From an uncultured candidate division Zixibacteria bacterium (GTDB lineage: Bacteria; Zixibacteria; MSB-5A5; GN15; PGXB01): DNA of 64,000 nt. The notes beneath the pieces are model-generated. The model saw only the letters and a program-made list of their open reading frames with translations. It did no database searches and was not told the DNA's origin. The stretch spans positions 1-64,000 of the forward strand of contig CALAMC010000065.1 of NCBI GenBank assembly GCA_937925655.1, given 5' to 3'. Positions 15,678-23,891 of this stretch are shown piece by piece. The translations under genes were made by a program, and so were the position numbers. The stretch's first letter is position 1, and each line of letters starts with the position of its first letter.

Positions 15678-17188
15678 CTTGCGCACCTCATACCGATCTC
15701 CCAGTTTCCGATTGTCTGCCAGGGTGACGGCTTAATATGCTTCATTCCGACGGCAATCGCGGCCGGTTTTTGCGCCAGTGCCGCGGCGGCGGCCGTTGCG
15801 GCCACGGGAGATAGACTCGCACGGCCATCATCACGTCCGGCCATATTCTTTTCGATGAAATTGGTATAAGTCCGGCCGGCCCTGAATTCGGGATGGGATA
15901 AAACATCTATCATGAATTTACGAGAAGTCTTGATGCCCAGAATTTTATAATCCTTGAGCGCCTGTATCATTTTACTTATGGCCAGATTCCGGTCCGGAGC
16001 GTGCACTATTAGCTTGGATAAAATCGGGTCGTAATCGGTGCCGATTTTGGTATTGCCGGTTACACCGCTGTCGACTCGTATCCCCGGCCCGGAAGGTTCT
16101 TCGTAGTATAAAATATCACCCGACGACGGCAGGAAATTATTTTCGGCGTCCTCGGCATAGATTCGGCATTCGATGGCATGGCCGCGCTGGACGGCATGGC
16201 GGGCACCCTCGGAGATTTCCTGACCCGCCGCGATGCGAATCTGCTCGACCACCAGATCGACCCCGGTCACCATCTCGGTCACGGGATGTTCGACCTGCAC
16301 GCGCGTATTCATTTCCAGAAAATAGAAGCCGCCTTTGGTATCGACCAGAAATTCGATGGTTCCGGCGTTGCGATAATTGGCCGCCTGCGTCGCTTTGACC
16401 GCGGCCTCGCCCATGCGGGCGCGCAAGTCCGGCGTCAGGGCCACCGAGGGGGTTTCTTCAATAATTTTCTGGTGACGCCGTTGAATGGAACATTCGCGCT
16501 CGAATAAATGAATCGTATTACCATGATTGTCGGCCAGGACTTGAAATTCAACATGGCGTGGGTTTTCGATGTATTTTTCCAGATAGACGGTGTCATCGCC
16601 GAACGCATTTTTGGCTTCGCGCATGGCCGCTTCAACCGATTCTTTCAGCATGGCTTTTTCATGCACAATGCGCATGCCTTTACCACCACCGCCAGCGGCG
16701 GCCTTGATAAGGACAGGATATCCGGCTTTTTCGGCGGCTTCCTCGAACGATTTGAGATCGCTTCCAGCGCCTTGCATGCCGGGAATGAGCGGCACTCCGG
16801 CGTTGACCATTTTGCGCCGCGCCTCCACCTTATTACCCATAAGGCGCATCGATTTGCCCGACGGCCCGATAAAAACAATACCCGCCTTTTCGCAGGCGTC
16901 CGGAAACAGCGGGTTTTCGGCCAGGAAGCCATAGCCCGGGTGTATCGCATCGCATTTGTTTTCAATGGCCGCTTTGATAATTTTATCTATCGATAAATAC
17001 GACTGTAAAGGCGGCGGCGGGCCGATCTCGACCGATTCATCGGCGAACCGCCTGTGCACGGCGTTGGCATCGGCCGTTGAATATATCGCCAATGTCGGGA
17101 TGCCCAATAGTCGGCAGGCGTTCATGACGCGCACCGCGATTTCGCCCCGGTTGGCCACAAGAATTTTATCGAATAATTTGTCAGCCAT
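15674..17188 (-). CDS. Biotin carboxylase subunit of an acyl-CoA carboxylase
   Basis: A 504-residue ATP-grasp biotin carboxylase that carboxylates biotin with bicarbonate and ATP. Visible landmarks are Lys-Ile-Leu-Val-Ala-Asn-Arg-Gly-Glu-Ile-Ala at the start, the glycine-rich ATP loop Ala-Ala-Gly-Gly-Gly-Gly-Lys-Gly-Met, and Glu-Met-Asn-Thr-Arg-Val-Gln-Val-Glu-His. After the core (about 445 residues) a low-complexity Ala-rich stretch follows. The ATG at 17188 lies two bases after the hydratase stop. It works with the carrier at 15171 and the carboxyltransferase at 17981, most likely as methylcrotonyl-CoA carboxylase. Confidence 0.94.
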   Translation of the reverse strand: MADKLFDKILVANRGEIAVRVMNACRLLGIPTLAIYSTADANAVHRRFADESVEIGPPPPLQSYLSIDKIIKAAIENKCDAIHPGYGFLAENPLFPDACEKAGIVFIGPSGKSMRLMGNKVEARRKMVNAGVPLIPGMQGAGSDLKSFEEAAEKAGYPVLIKAAAGGGGKGMRIVHEKAMLKESVEAAMREAKNAFGDDTVYLEKYIENPRHVEFQVLADNHGNTIHLFERECSIQRRHQKIIEETPSVALTPDLRARMGEAAVKATQAANYRNAGTIEFLVDTKGGFYFLEMNTRVQVEHPVTEMVTGVDLVVEQIRIAAGQEISEGARHAVQRGHAIECRIYAEDAENNFLPSSGDILYYEEPSGPGIRVDSGVTGNTKIGTDYDPILSKLIVHAPDRNLAISKMIQALKDYKILGIKTSRKFMIDVLSHPEFRAGRTYTNFIEKNMAGRDDGRASLSPVAATAAAAALAQKPAAIAVGMKHIKPSPWQTIGNWEIGMRCAR

Positions 17189-17190
17189 GT

Positions 17191-17976
17191 CTATTTGACC
17201 CATTTCGGTTTGCGTTTTTCCAGAAAGGCGCTCATGCCTTCCTGGCCTTCGTCGGAAATTCTAAGTTTGGCGATCATTTCGGCAGTGTATGGTTTATACT
17301 GCGCCTCGGTCATGGCCGGGATGCCGGAAACCAGCACCTTGGCCATAGCGACCGCTTCGGGGCCGGACGACATGATCATTTTGATCAGGCTGTCGACTTC
17401 GTCGTTGAGACGGTCATCCGGCACGCAAATATTAACCAAGCCGATTTTTTGCGCCTTTTCGGCGGGCATGCGTTCACCGGTGATGAAAAATTCGCGGGCT
17501 TTGCCCTCGCCGATTTTTTTGATGACGTAGGGCCCGATACAGGCCGGGACAACGCCGATTTTGACTTCGGAAAAAGAAAATTTGGCCGTCTCGGCGGCGA
17601 TGGCGATGTCGCAGACGGCGACAAAACCCACTCCCCCGCCGATAGCCGCGCCGTTGATTTTGCCGATCACCGGACAGCGGAAGTGATAAATTCTCGCAAA
17701 CAGTTCGGCCAGGGCGTTGGCCTCATTCAGATTTTCCTCGAACGATTGCGAGATGACGCGCTTCATCCAGTTGAGGTCGGCCCCGGCGCAGAAGGACTTT
17801 CCTTCACCCGTTAAGACGACAACGCGCAAACCCTTTTCTTTTTCGAGCCGGTCGAACAGGTCGGTCAGTTCGTAGATAACGGCATCATTGAAGGCGTTGT
17901 GCACATCGGGACGGCAAAAAGAGACGTATGCGACGTTGTCTCGTATTTCGAATTTTATCGTAGTATAGCTCATCAT
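17191..17976 (-). CDS. liuC: Methylglutaconyl-CoA hydratase (enoyl-CoA hydratase family)
   Basis: A 261-residue crotonase-fold protein. The oxyanion-hole segments are Phe-Cys-Ala-Gly-Ala-Asp-Leu-Asn-Trp-Met and Gly-Ala-Ala-Ile-Gly-Gly-Gly-Val-Gly; the Ala-Asp-Leu-Asn-Trp-Met sequence is typical of methylglutaconyl-CoA hydratase, which makes HMG-CoA reversibly in leucine breakdown. It lies between the carboxyltransferase and biotin carboxylase genes, the usual place in leucine/isovalerate (liu) clusters. Assignment to this reaction over a general enoyl-CoA hydratase is inference from motif and context. Confidence 0.88.
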   Translation of the reverse strand: MMSYTTIKFEIRDNVAYVSFCRPDVHNAFNDAVIYELTDLFDRLEKEKGLRVVVLTGEGKSFCAGADLNWMKRVISQSFEENLNEANALAELFARIYHFRCPVIGKINGAAIGGGVGFVAVCDIAIAAETAKFSFSEVKIGVVPACIGPYVIKKIGEGKAREFFITGERMPAEKAQKIGLVNICVPDDRLNDEVDSLIKMIMSSGPEAVAMAKVLVSGIPAMTEAQYKPYTAEMIAKLRISDEGQEGMSAFLEKRKPKWVK

Positions 17977-17980
17977 CGTC

Positions 17981-19588
17981 CTACATTCTGAAGACGCCGT
18001 AGCGCTGATCCGGGATCGGTTGATTGAGCGACATGGAAATACCCAGCGCGATGGCCTCGCGGGTTTCGGTCATGCCGATAATGCCGTCATCCCAGAGACG
18101 GGCGGTGGAATAGTACGGCAGACTTTCGGCGGTATATTTTTCGACAATCGGTTTGCGGATTTCGTCGATTTCTTCTTTCGACAGTTTCTTGCCTTCTTTT
18201 TCGAGCTGGCGGATTTTAACCGTCGCGAGCACGTCGGCGGCCTGTTCTCCGCCCATGACACAAATCCGGCTTTGGGGCCACATCCAGAGCAGTCTCGGGA
18301 AATAGCCGCGCCCACACATGGCGTAATTACCGGCGCCGAAAGACCCGCCGACGATAACCGTGAATTTCGGGACCTGGGCATTGGCGACGGCGTGGACCAT
18401 TTTGGCGCCATCACGGGCGATGCCTCCGGCTTCGTACTGACGGCCGACTATAAAACCCGTGATATTCTGCAGGAATAAGAGCGGTATTTTACGGCCGGTG
18501 CAAAGCTCGATAAAATGCGCGCCTTTGAGCGATGATTCCGAAAAGAGGACGCCGTTGTTGGCCAATATCCCGACCGGGTAACCCATAATGCGCGCAAAAC
18601 CACAGACGAGTGTTATGCCATACAATTCTTTAAATTCATGGAAGCGGGAGCCATCGACAATGCGTGCAATTAGTTCGCGGATGTCATACTGCTTGCGATA
18701 GTCATAAGGGACCACGCCGTATAGTTCCTCGGGATCATAATAGGGCTCTTCCGGTTCGGACATGTCGAGCTCGAATTTAGGGCGGGAGTTGAGGTTTTGC
18801 ACGATATTTCGGGCGATGGCCAATGCGTGTTCGTCATTCTGGGCGTAGTGGTCGGAGACGCCGGAAGTACGACAGTGAACATCGGCTCCGCCCAAATCCT
18901 CGGCGCTGACTTCTTCCCCCGTAGCGGCTTTTACCAGCGGCGGCCCGCCGATAAAAATCGTGCCTTGTTTGCGCACGATGACGGTTTCATCGGACATGGC
19001 CGGCAAGTACGCTCCGCCAGCAGTGCAAGACCCCAGTACAAGAGAAATTTGTGGGATGCCCATCGCCGACATGCGCGCCTGATTGTAAAATATTCGGCCG
19101 AAATGATCTTTATCGGGGAATACGCCCGACTGAAGCGGCAGGAATATCCCGCCGGAGTCAACCAGATAAATGCACGGCAGGCGGTTTTCCTCGGCGATGC
19201 GCTGGGCGCGGGCGTGTTTCAAAATTGTTTCGGGATAGTATGTGCCACCCTTGACGGTGGCATCGTTGGCGATAACCATGACTTCTTTGCCATGAATGAC
19301 ACCGATACCTGTTATAAGTCCGGAGCAGGGCGCTTCGTTGTCGTACATATCCCACGTTGCCAGCGGTGACAGCTCCAGAAACGGCGTGTTTTTATCAAAC
19401 AGACGCGCCACGCGTTCACGGGTCAGAAGTTTGCCGCGTTCAAGATGTACTTTGCGGGCTTTTTCCGGTCCGCCCTGCTTGACTTTGTCCAGTCGCTCCT
19501 TGAAAAGGGCGTGCTCTTCGCGATTGCGTTTATCGTTTTCTTTATAAAAGTCGGATGACGTGTTAATCTTGGATTCTATTCTAAACAT
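17981..19588 (-). CDS. liuB: Methylcrotonyl-CoA carboxylase carboxyltransferase subunit
   Basis: The 535-residue protein is a full-length acyl-CoA carboxylase beta subunit. It keeps segments typical of methylcrotonyl-CoA enzymes: Ser-Asp-Phe-Tyr-Lys-Glu-Asn near the start, Val-Lys-Gly-Gly-Thr-Tyr-Tyr-Pro, Val-Phe-Pro-Asp-Lys-Asp-His-Phe-Gly-Arg, and Gly-Ser-Cys-Thr-Ala-Gly-Gly-Ala-Tyr. It transfers CO2 from biotin to 3-methylcrotonyl-CoA to give 3-methylglutaconyl-CoA. It heads the carboxylase-hydratase genes, four bases before the hydratase, and is 70 bases downstream of the DUF35 gene across a strong hairpin. Confidence 0.93.
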   Translation of the reverse strand: MFRIESKINTSSDFYKENDKRNREEHALFKERLDKVKQGGPEKARKVHLERGKLLTRERVARLFDKNTPFLELSPLATWDMYDNEAPCSGLITGIGVIHGKEVMVIANDATVKGGTYYPETILKHARAQRIAEENRLPCIYLVDSGGIFLPLQSGVFPDKDHFGRIFYNQARMSAMGIPQISLVLGSCTAGGAYLPAMSDETVIVRKQGTIFIGGPPLVKAATGEEVSAEDLGGADVHCRTSGVSDHYAQNDEHALAIARNIVQNLNSRPKFELDMSEPEEPYYDPEELYGVVPYDYRKQYDIRELIARIVDGSRFHEFKELYGITLVCGFARIMGYPVGILANNGVLFSESSLKGAHFIELCTGRKIPLLFLQNITGFIVGRQYEAGGIARDGAKMVHAVANAQVPKFTVIVGGSFGAGNYAMCGRGYFPRLLWMWPQSRICVMGGEQAADVLATVKIRQLEKEGKKLSKEEIDEIRKPIVEKYTAESLPYYSTARLWDDGIIGMTETREAIALGISMSLNQPIPDQRYGVFRM

Positions 19589-19617
19589 AAGATTCCCATT
19601 CCAGAATCAAGCTTTAT

Positions 19618-19656
19618 GAAAACCGGGTCCCGACTGTTGACCGAAACCCGGTTTTC
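19618..19656 (-). terminator. Hairpin between DUF35 and carboxyltransferase genes
   Basis: An 11-bp perfect stem (GAAAACCGGGT / ACCCGGTTTTC) with a 17-base loop begins three bases after the DUF35 stop. The T-run is inside the stem and not after it, so on the minus strand it could be a partial terminator or attenuator that lowers expression of the carboxylase genes relative to the HMG-CoA synthase genes. Confidence 0.55.
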
Positions 19657-19658
19657 GT

Positions 19659-20054
19659 TTAGTACCATTTGGGAACGAACTTATACCCGTAGCTTATGAC
19701 GCCGTGAGTATCGTGAGTCTGGATTCGTCGGAATTCAATTCTGACGTCCATGCCCACTTTGATTTTTTCAACGTCACAATCAACCAGTTGCGCCGTCAGT
19801 TTGACCCCGTTGGGAAGCTCCGCAATGCCGATGGCATACGGTGCCTCGTCGGTGAACTGCGAAGGGGCCACCCGGATTACCGTATATGTCAACAGCTTTC
19901 CGATATCGGGAAGCTTAATCGTTTCGAATTCGACGGCGCCGCATTCGGGGCAGACTAGTCGCGGCGGGAACGCGATATAACCACAGGTCCTGCATTTACC
20001 GGCTTCCAGGCGGTAACGTTGTCCCTTTTCTCGCCAAATACGTGATGGAAACAT
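19659..20054 (-). CDS. Zn-ribbon/OB-fold protein (DUF35), HMG-CoA complex partner
   Basis: A 131-residue DUF35 protein: a rubredoxin-like zinc ribbon with Cys21, Cys24, Cys35 and Cys38, then an OB-fold that binds acyl-CoA. In methanogenic archaea the DUF35 protein, thiolase and HMG-CoA synthase form one complex that channels acetoacetyl-CoA. The same three genes sit here back to back: the thiolase stop and this ATG share a base (TAATG). It has no catalytic function of its own that can be seen. Confidence 0.92.
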   Translation of the reverse strand: MFPSRIWREKGQRYRLEAGKCRTCGYIAFPPRLVCPECGAVEFETIKLPDIGKLLTYTVIRVAPSQFTDEAPYAIGIAELPNGVKLTAQLVDCDVEKIKVGMDVRIEFRRIQTHDTHGVISYGYKFVPKWY

Positions 20055-21214
20055 TATGCAACCTCCAGTATATGAACCAGGCTTGAACCGCCGGATCCGC
20101 CCATATTCTGCGCCATGCCTATTTTCGGATTGTTTTTAAGCTGGCGCCCATTCTCGGCCTGCCCGCGCAACTGCTTGACGATTTCATAAATCTGGGCGAT
20201 GCCGGTGGCACCGACCGGATGACCTTTGGATTTAAGACCGCCGGATGTATTGATCGGGAATGAACCCTCAAGACTGGATTCGCCCTTGGCCGCCATCTCC
20301 CCGCCTTTTCCGACAGGGAAAATGCCCAGGGATTCGGAAACGATAATTTCGGCGATAGTGAAGCAATCGTGCACTTCGGCGAAATCGACGTCTTTGATAG
20401 TTTTGCCGGCCATTTTGAGGGCGCGCTCCCCGGCCAGTTTGGTGGCCGCGAGAGTGGTCAGATCTTTTCGCGAATGAAGGGCAATAGTATCGGTGGCGTG
20501 TCCCGAACCGATGACTTTAATAATCGGTTTGCCGAGTTTTTTGGCGATATCCACAGTGGTCAATATCACGGCCGCGGCGCCATCGGTAATCGGCGAGCAG
20601 TCCATAATGCGAAGCGGCGAGGCCACCATCACGGAATTATTGACTTCTTCGATAGTCGTTTCGAAAGGATATTGAGCGTTCGGGTTTTTGGCGCCGTTTT
20701 TATGATTTTTTACGGACACTGCCGAAAGCATGTCGCGGGTCGTACCGTACTTCTCCATGTGGGCCACTGCCATCAGGGCATATAATCCCGGAAACGTGGC
20801 GCCATGAAAGACTTCGTATTCCTGATCGGCGGCGGTTGCCAGAGCGTAAGTGGCACCATCACCGGAGACATCGGTCATCTTCTCGACGCCGCCGGCCAGA
20901 ACGATATCGGACATACCCGAAGCAACTTCGATATAAGCGGTGCGGAAAGCCAATCCGCCCGAAGCGCAGGCTGATTCGACGCGCGAAGCCGGGATATGCT
21001 TGTAACCCAAATAATCGGCCATCATGGAAGCGAGGTGTTCCTGCCCGACGAACAAACCGCCGGTCATACAACCGATGGTCATCGAATCGATTTTATCCAC
21101 ACCGGCGTCTTTAATGGCTATCAAAGCGGCTTCGACAAAAATGTCCCGGAACGATTTGCCCCAGAGTTCGCCCCATTTATTCATGCCTATGCCGACAACT
21201 GCTACATCTCTCAT
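20054..21214 (-). CDS. Archaeal-type acetoacetyl-CoA thiolase
   Basis: A thiolase-superfamily protein of 386 residues of the SCP2-thiolase-like branch. The nucleophile is Cys83 in Glu-Ser-Ala-Cys-Ala-Ser-Gly-Gly; His-Asp-Cys-Phe-Thr and Gly-His-Pro-Val-Gly-Ala-Thr-Gly complete the site. This branch, unlike the classical thiolase at 12261, pairs with DUF35 proteins and archaeal HMG-CoA synthase. GGAGG eight bases ahead of the ATG at 21214 favours this start over the GTG three codons upstream. It would condense two acetyl-CoA, or split acetoacetyl-CoA in reverse. Confidence 0.92.
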   Translation of the reverse strand: MRDVAVVGIGMNKWGELWGKSFRDIFVEAALIAIKDAGVDKIDSMTIGCMTGGLFVGQEHLASMMADYLGYKHIPASRVESACASGGLAFRTAYIEVASGMSDIVLAGGVEKMTDVSGDGATYALATAADQEYEVFHGATFPGLYALMAVAHMEKYGTTRDMLSAVSVKNHKNGAKNPNAQYPFETTIEEVNNSVMVASPLRIMDCSPITDGAAAVILTTVDIAKKLGKPIIKVIGSGHATDTIALHSRKDLTTLAATKLAGERALKMAGKTIKDVDFAEVHDCFTIAEIIVSESLGIFPVGKGGEMAAKGESSLEGSFPINTSGGLKSKGHPVGATGIAQIYEIVKQLRGQAENGRQLKNNPKIGMAQNMGGSGGSSLVHILEVA

Positions 21215-21226
21215 TTCATGCACCTC

Positions 21227-22276
21227 CTACTTGTTCTTCCGTATTTTGTGCCTGAATTTGGCATAGGTTCCATAGTCAACGAATGTCAGGTTTTCATCGA
21301 GGAGCTTTCTGGTCCTGACCGCTTTATCACGGACATCGTTAATGCGATCGGTCACCTGCCAGATGAAGGCATCCGACCCGGCGCCGGAACCATAGGAGAC
21401 CATTAAAATTTTATCTCCTGGTTTGGCGATATCAAGGGTTGAAGTCAAACCCATCGGCGAGGCCCCCGAGTAGGTATTACCCAGAACCGGTGACAGCCAG
21501 CCCGGTTCGATCTGCTCTTTGGTAAAGCCGAGCATTTTGCCGACACGCATCGGGAATTTGCCGTTGGGTTGATGGAAAACGGCATAGGTGAAATCTTTGG
21601 GCTTCATATTGGCTTTTTCCATGATCGCCTTGGCCGCGCCCATAGTATGCGTAAAATATGCCGGTTCGCCCGTAAAGCGACCGCCATGCTGCGGGTAGTA
21701 TTCATGCTCCCGGCGCCAGAAATCGGGGGTATCGGTCATGTAAGCGTCGGTATAGAGAATTTCGGCAATGACATTATCAGAACCCATGATAAACGCCGCG
21801 GCGCCGGCCGCCGCCGAATATTCCAGCGCATCGCCGGGGGCACCCTGCGAGGTATCGCCGCCGATGGCCAGACCGTATTTAACATAGCCGGATTTAACCA
21901 GTCCCAGGCAGACATACATCGCCTCGGAGCCGGCCTTACAGGCGAATTCAAAATCGGCGCAGTGGATTCGCGGACAGGCCCCGATGGCGTCGGCCACAAT
22001 CGTCCCGGACGGTTTAACGGCATAGGGGTGCGATTCCGAGCCGATATAAATGGCGCCGATGTCGGCCGGATTGATATTGCCCGCCCGTTTCAGCGCATTT
22101 TTGGTCGCTTCGACGGACAGGGTTATCGTATCGGTATCCGGAGGCGGCACCGACTTTTGAGTCAGTAAAAGTCCTTTTTTGTAGCTTGGCGCATCGGCTC
22201 CCCAAACCTTGGCGATCTCTTCGACTTTAATGCGATGTCGGGGGATATGCGCTCCATAGCCGACTATACCTACCAT
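21227..22276 (-). CDS. Archaeal-type hydroxymethylglutaryl-CoA synthase
   Basis: The 349-residue protein matches archaeal HMG-CoA synthase in length and motifs: Glu81 in Gly-Ser-Glu-Ser-His-Pro-Tyr, nucleophile Cys113 in Phe-Glu-Phe-Ala-Cys-Lys-Ala-Gly, and His235 in Phe-His-Gln-Pro-Asn-Gly-Lys-Phe-Pro. Bacterial MvaS-type synthases are longer and differ at these sites. It joins acetyl-CoA and acetoacetyl-CoA to HMG-CoA. First gene of the HMG-CoA synthase-thiolase-DUF35 trio. No HMG-CoA reductase or lyase is in view. Confidence 0.92.
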   Translation of the reverse strand: MVGIVGYGAHIPRHRIKVEEIAKVWGADAPSYKKGLLLTQKSVPPPDTDTITLSVEATKNALKRAGNINPADIGAIYIGSESHPYAVKPSGTIVADAIGACPRIHCADFEFACKAGSEAMYVCLGLVKSGYVKYGLAIGGDTSQGAPGDALEYSAAAGAAAFIMGSDNVIAEILYTDAYMTDTPDFWRREHEYYPQHGGRFTGEPAYFTHTMGAAKAIMEKANMKPKDFTYAVFHQPNGKFPMRVGKMLGFTKEQIEPGWLSPVLGNTYSGASPMGLTSTLDIAKPGDKILMVSYGSGAGSDAFIWQVTDRINDVRDKAVRTRKLLDENLTFVDYGTYAKFRHKIRKNK

Positions 22277-22359
22277 GTAAGTTACCTCATAGATCTATGG
22301 TTTTAAATCTCTTATCTGCAATGTCATACGTCTCGTGGCCCTACCCATACAGAAAACCT

Positions 22360-22388
22360 AATATAATCTTTTGCCGACCGACCCGCAA
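22360..22388 (-). promoter_or_regulatory. Candidate promoter for the HMG-CoA synthase operon
   Basis: TTGCGG (22388-22383) and TATATT (22365-22360) are separated by 17 bases on the minus strand, about 85 bases upstream of the synthase ATG. The -10 is good, the -35 matches only three positions. Confidence 0.35.
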
Positions 22389-22489
22389 GGGCAATATGGG
22401 TGATGGACGGTCATAAGTGTCCAATCCAGATAAAATAGCCGGTTTAAACCTCTTCTCTTTTCTAATATAAAATTGTATAATAAAAAATT

Positions 22490-23119
22490 ATGAGAATTTT
22501 CATATTGATAATGATTATGGCGGCGTTGTCGCCGGCGGTTTATGCCGATGTCACTACCGACGCCCCGAAAGCCTTATCCGACACGCTTCCCGGAGATACG
22601 ATTTATTATGACGGCGTCGACCATTCTTTTATGTTTGTTGTTCCTAATGGCTGGCTGGCGGATACGACTAATGCCTATTTTGACGGCTACACCATGGCGA
22701 TGTTTCCGGGCCATGAATCGTATTTCAACGCCACCCGGCAGATTCTGGTCTGGGTGCTGGACCTGGACAGCCTTACATTTGAGCAGTTTATCACCGCCGA
22801 TTCGGCGCATCTGGCCAAAACCAAAAAGATTATTTTCAAAAGGCGATACTCGCTTAATGACCCGCTTCATGAAAAGGGTCGGCTGGAAAGCAAATTCGGC
22901 ATCAGCCGGGCCTCGGCCTCCGACACCGCTCATGTCGATACCTGTATTGTGCTGGAAATCCGTGACCCGGGGGGCGTATCGCGCGAAGCGATGATAGCCT
23001 ACTGCAATGCCGGTTCGGAGATAGTGATTTTCCAGTTGAATATTTCAGGACCGGTTCACAGCGTTCTGTCCATGCGGGCATATGAAAAGGTTTTGAAGAG
23101 CTTTAAGCTGACGAAATAG
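22490..23119 (+). CDS. Exported protein of unknown function
   Basis: A 209-residue protein with a signal peptide ending near Ala-Val-Tyr-Ala-Asp (residue 19). The mature part has the look of a PsbP/DUF1795-like fold: a hydrophobic strand reading Phe-Met-Phe-Val-Val-Pro-Asn-Gly-Trp, later a Cys-Ile-Val-Leu-Glu-Ile strand, and a final helix Ala-Tyr-Glu-Lys-Val-Leu-Lys-Ser-Phe-Lys. Similarity to that family is only suggestive. No Shine-Dalgarno is visible; the upstream DNA is AT-rich. A methyltransferase remnant follows it. Confidence 0.7.
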   Translation: MRIFILIMIMAALSPAVYADVTTDAPKALSDTLPGDTIYYDGVDHSFMFVVPNGWLADTTNAYFDGYTMAMFPGHESYFNATRQILVWVLDLDSLTFEQFITADSAHLAKTKKIIFKRRYSLNDPLHEKGRLESKFGISRASASDTAHVDTCIVLEIRDPGGVSREAMIAYCNAGSEIVIFQLNISGPVHSVLSMRAYEKVLKSFKLTK

Positions 23120-23139
23120 TTTTCAGTCATTTTTGGGCA

Positions 23140-23223
23140 ATGTATAATAAAACGGCAAAGTACTATGATCTGATTTATTCGAAGTTTAAAGAATACGACT
23201 CCGAATGTGGAATCTCGGCCTGA
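23140..23223 (+). pseudogene. N-terminal remnant of a class I SAM methyltransferase
   Basis: An ATG is followed by 26 codons and a stop. The sequence Lys-Thr-Ala-Lys-Tyr-Tyr-Asp-Leu-Ile-Tyr-Ser is the characteristic opening of many small class I SAM-dependent methyltransferases, which are normally about 240 residues. Nothing after the stop resumes the fold; the next gene (RNA-ligase family) begins 88 bases later. It is best read as the stub of a deleted gene. Confidence 0.6.
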
Positions 23224-23311
23224 CTATTCCAAGACCTAATTATTTTTATTGAACTCAAGCCTCAAAACAATTTCATTCAAATATGAGGCAAATGTAAACA
23301 AGGAATCGAAT

Positions 23312-23851
23312 ATGGCTTTAATGGCATTAAATTACCCGCAGTTGAAGAAATCCGATTATGACTGGATTCAGAAAATCCGCGCGGAACACGACCGTGATAA
23401 TTTTAAAGTGATCGAGCCACATTTTACGATTGTCTTCCCCTCCAAACGTTTCGAGAAAAACCGCCTTGTCGGGCATATTAAGGATACGATACGAGGCCTG
23501 TCGGAAATAAAATTCACCATCCGTTGCGCTACGGTGAACCACACCCCGGTGCACAAAGCATACTTCGTCTTTCTTGTCCCCGACGAGGGTTTCAGCGCGA
23601 TTGTCAAGCTTCGCGACGCCATATATACCGGGTTCATGGCTGATTTTCTGAAACTCGATACGCCTTACCAGCCTCATATCACCGCCGGTATATCCGACGC
23701 CTCGTTTGTCTGCAAAAATCTGGTCGATAAGATCAATGCCGAAAACAAGGAAATTGTCGGGCGGATTTCGAACGTGGAAATTATCGACCTCGATGAAGGT
23801 GTTATCACGCCGATAGAGAAAATTCCCCTGATGCCAATTCATTCCGGATAG
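23312..23851 (+). CDS. 2'-5' RNA ligase superfamily (2H phosphoesterase) protein
   Basis: A 179-residue protein with the two His-x-Thr motifs of the 2H phosphoesterase fold: His-Phe-Thr in Glu-Pro-His-Phe-Thr-Ile-Val-Phe-Pro and His-Ile-Thr in Gln-Pro-His-Ile-Thr-Ala-Gly-Ile. Relatives hydrolyse 2',3'-cyclic phosphates or ligate tRNA halves; substrate here unknown. The ATG at 23312 with AAGGAA upstream is preferred; the frame stays open from a TTG at 23249. It is followed 40 bases later by the flavoprotein gene. Confidence 0.85.
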   Translation: MALMALNYPQLKKSDYDWIQKIRAEHDRDNFKVIEPHFTIVFPSKRFEKNRLVGHIKDTIRGLSEIKFTIRCATVNHTPVHKAYFVFLVPDEGFSAIVKLRDAIYTGFMADFLKLDTPYQPHITAGISDASFVCKNLVDKINAENKEIVGRISNVEIIDLDEGVITPIEKIPLMPIHSG

Positions 23852-23891
23852 CGGTTCCGATCGCGATGAAAATCCAAAAGAGCTAAATTCG

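Noticed and set aside
21569..22168. 199-codon plus-strand frame opposite HMG-CoA synthase
   Set aside because: Antisense of a gene with all catalytic residues; no independent support.
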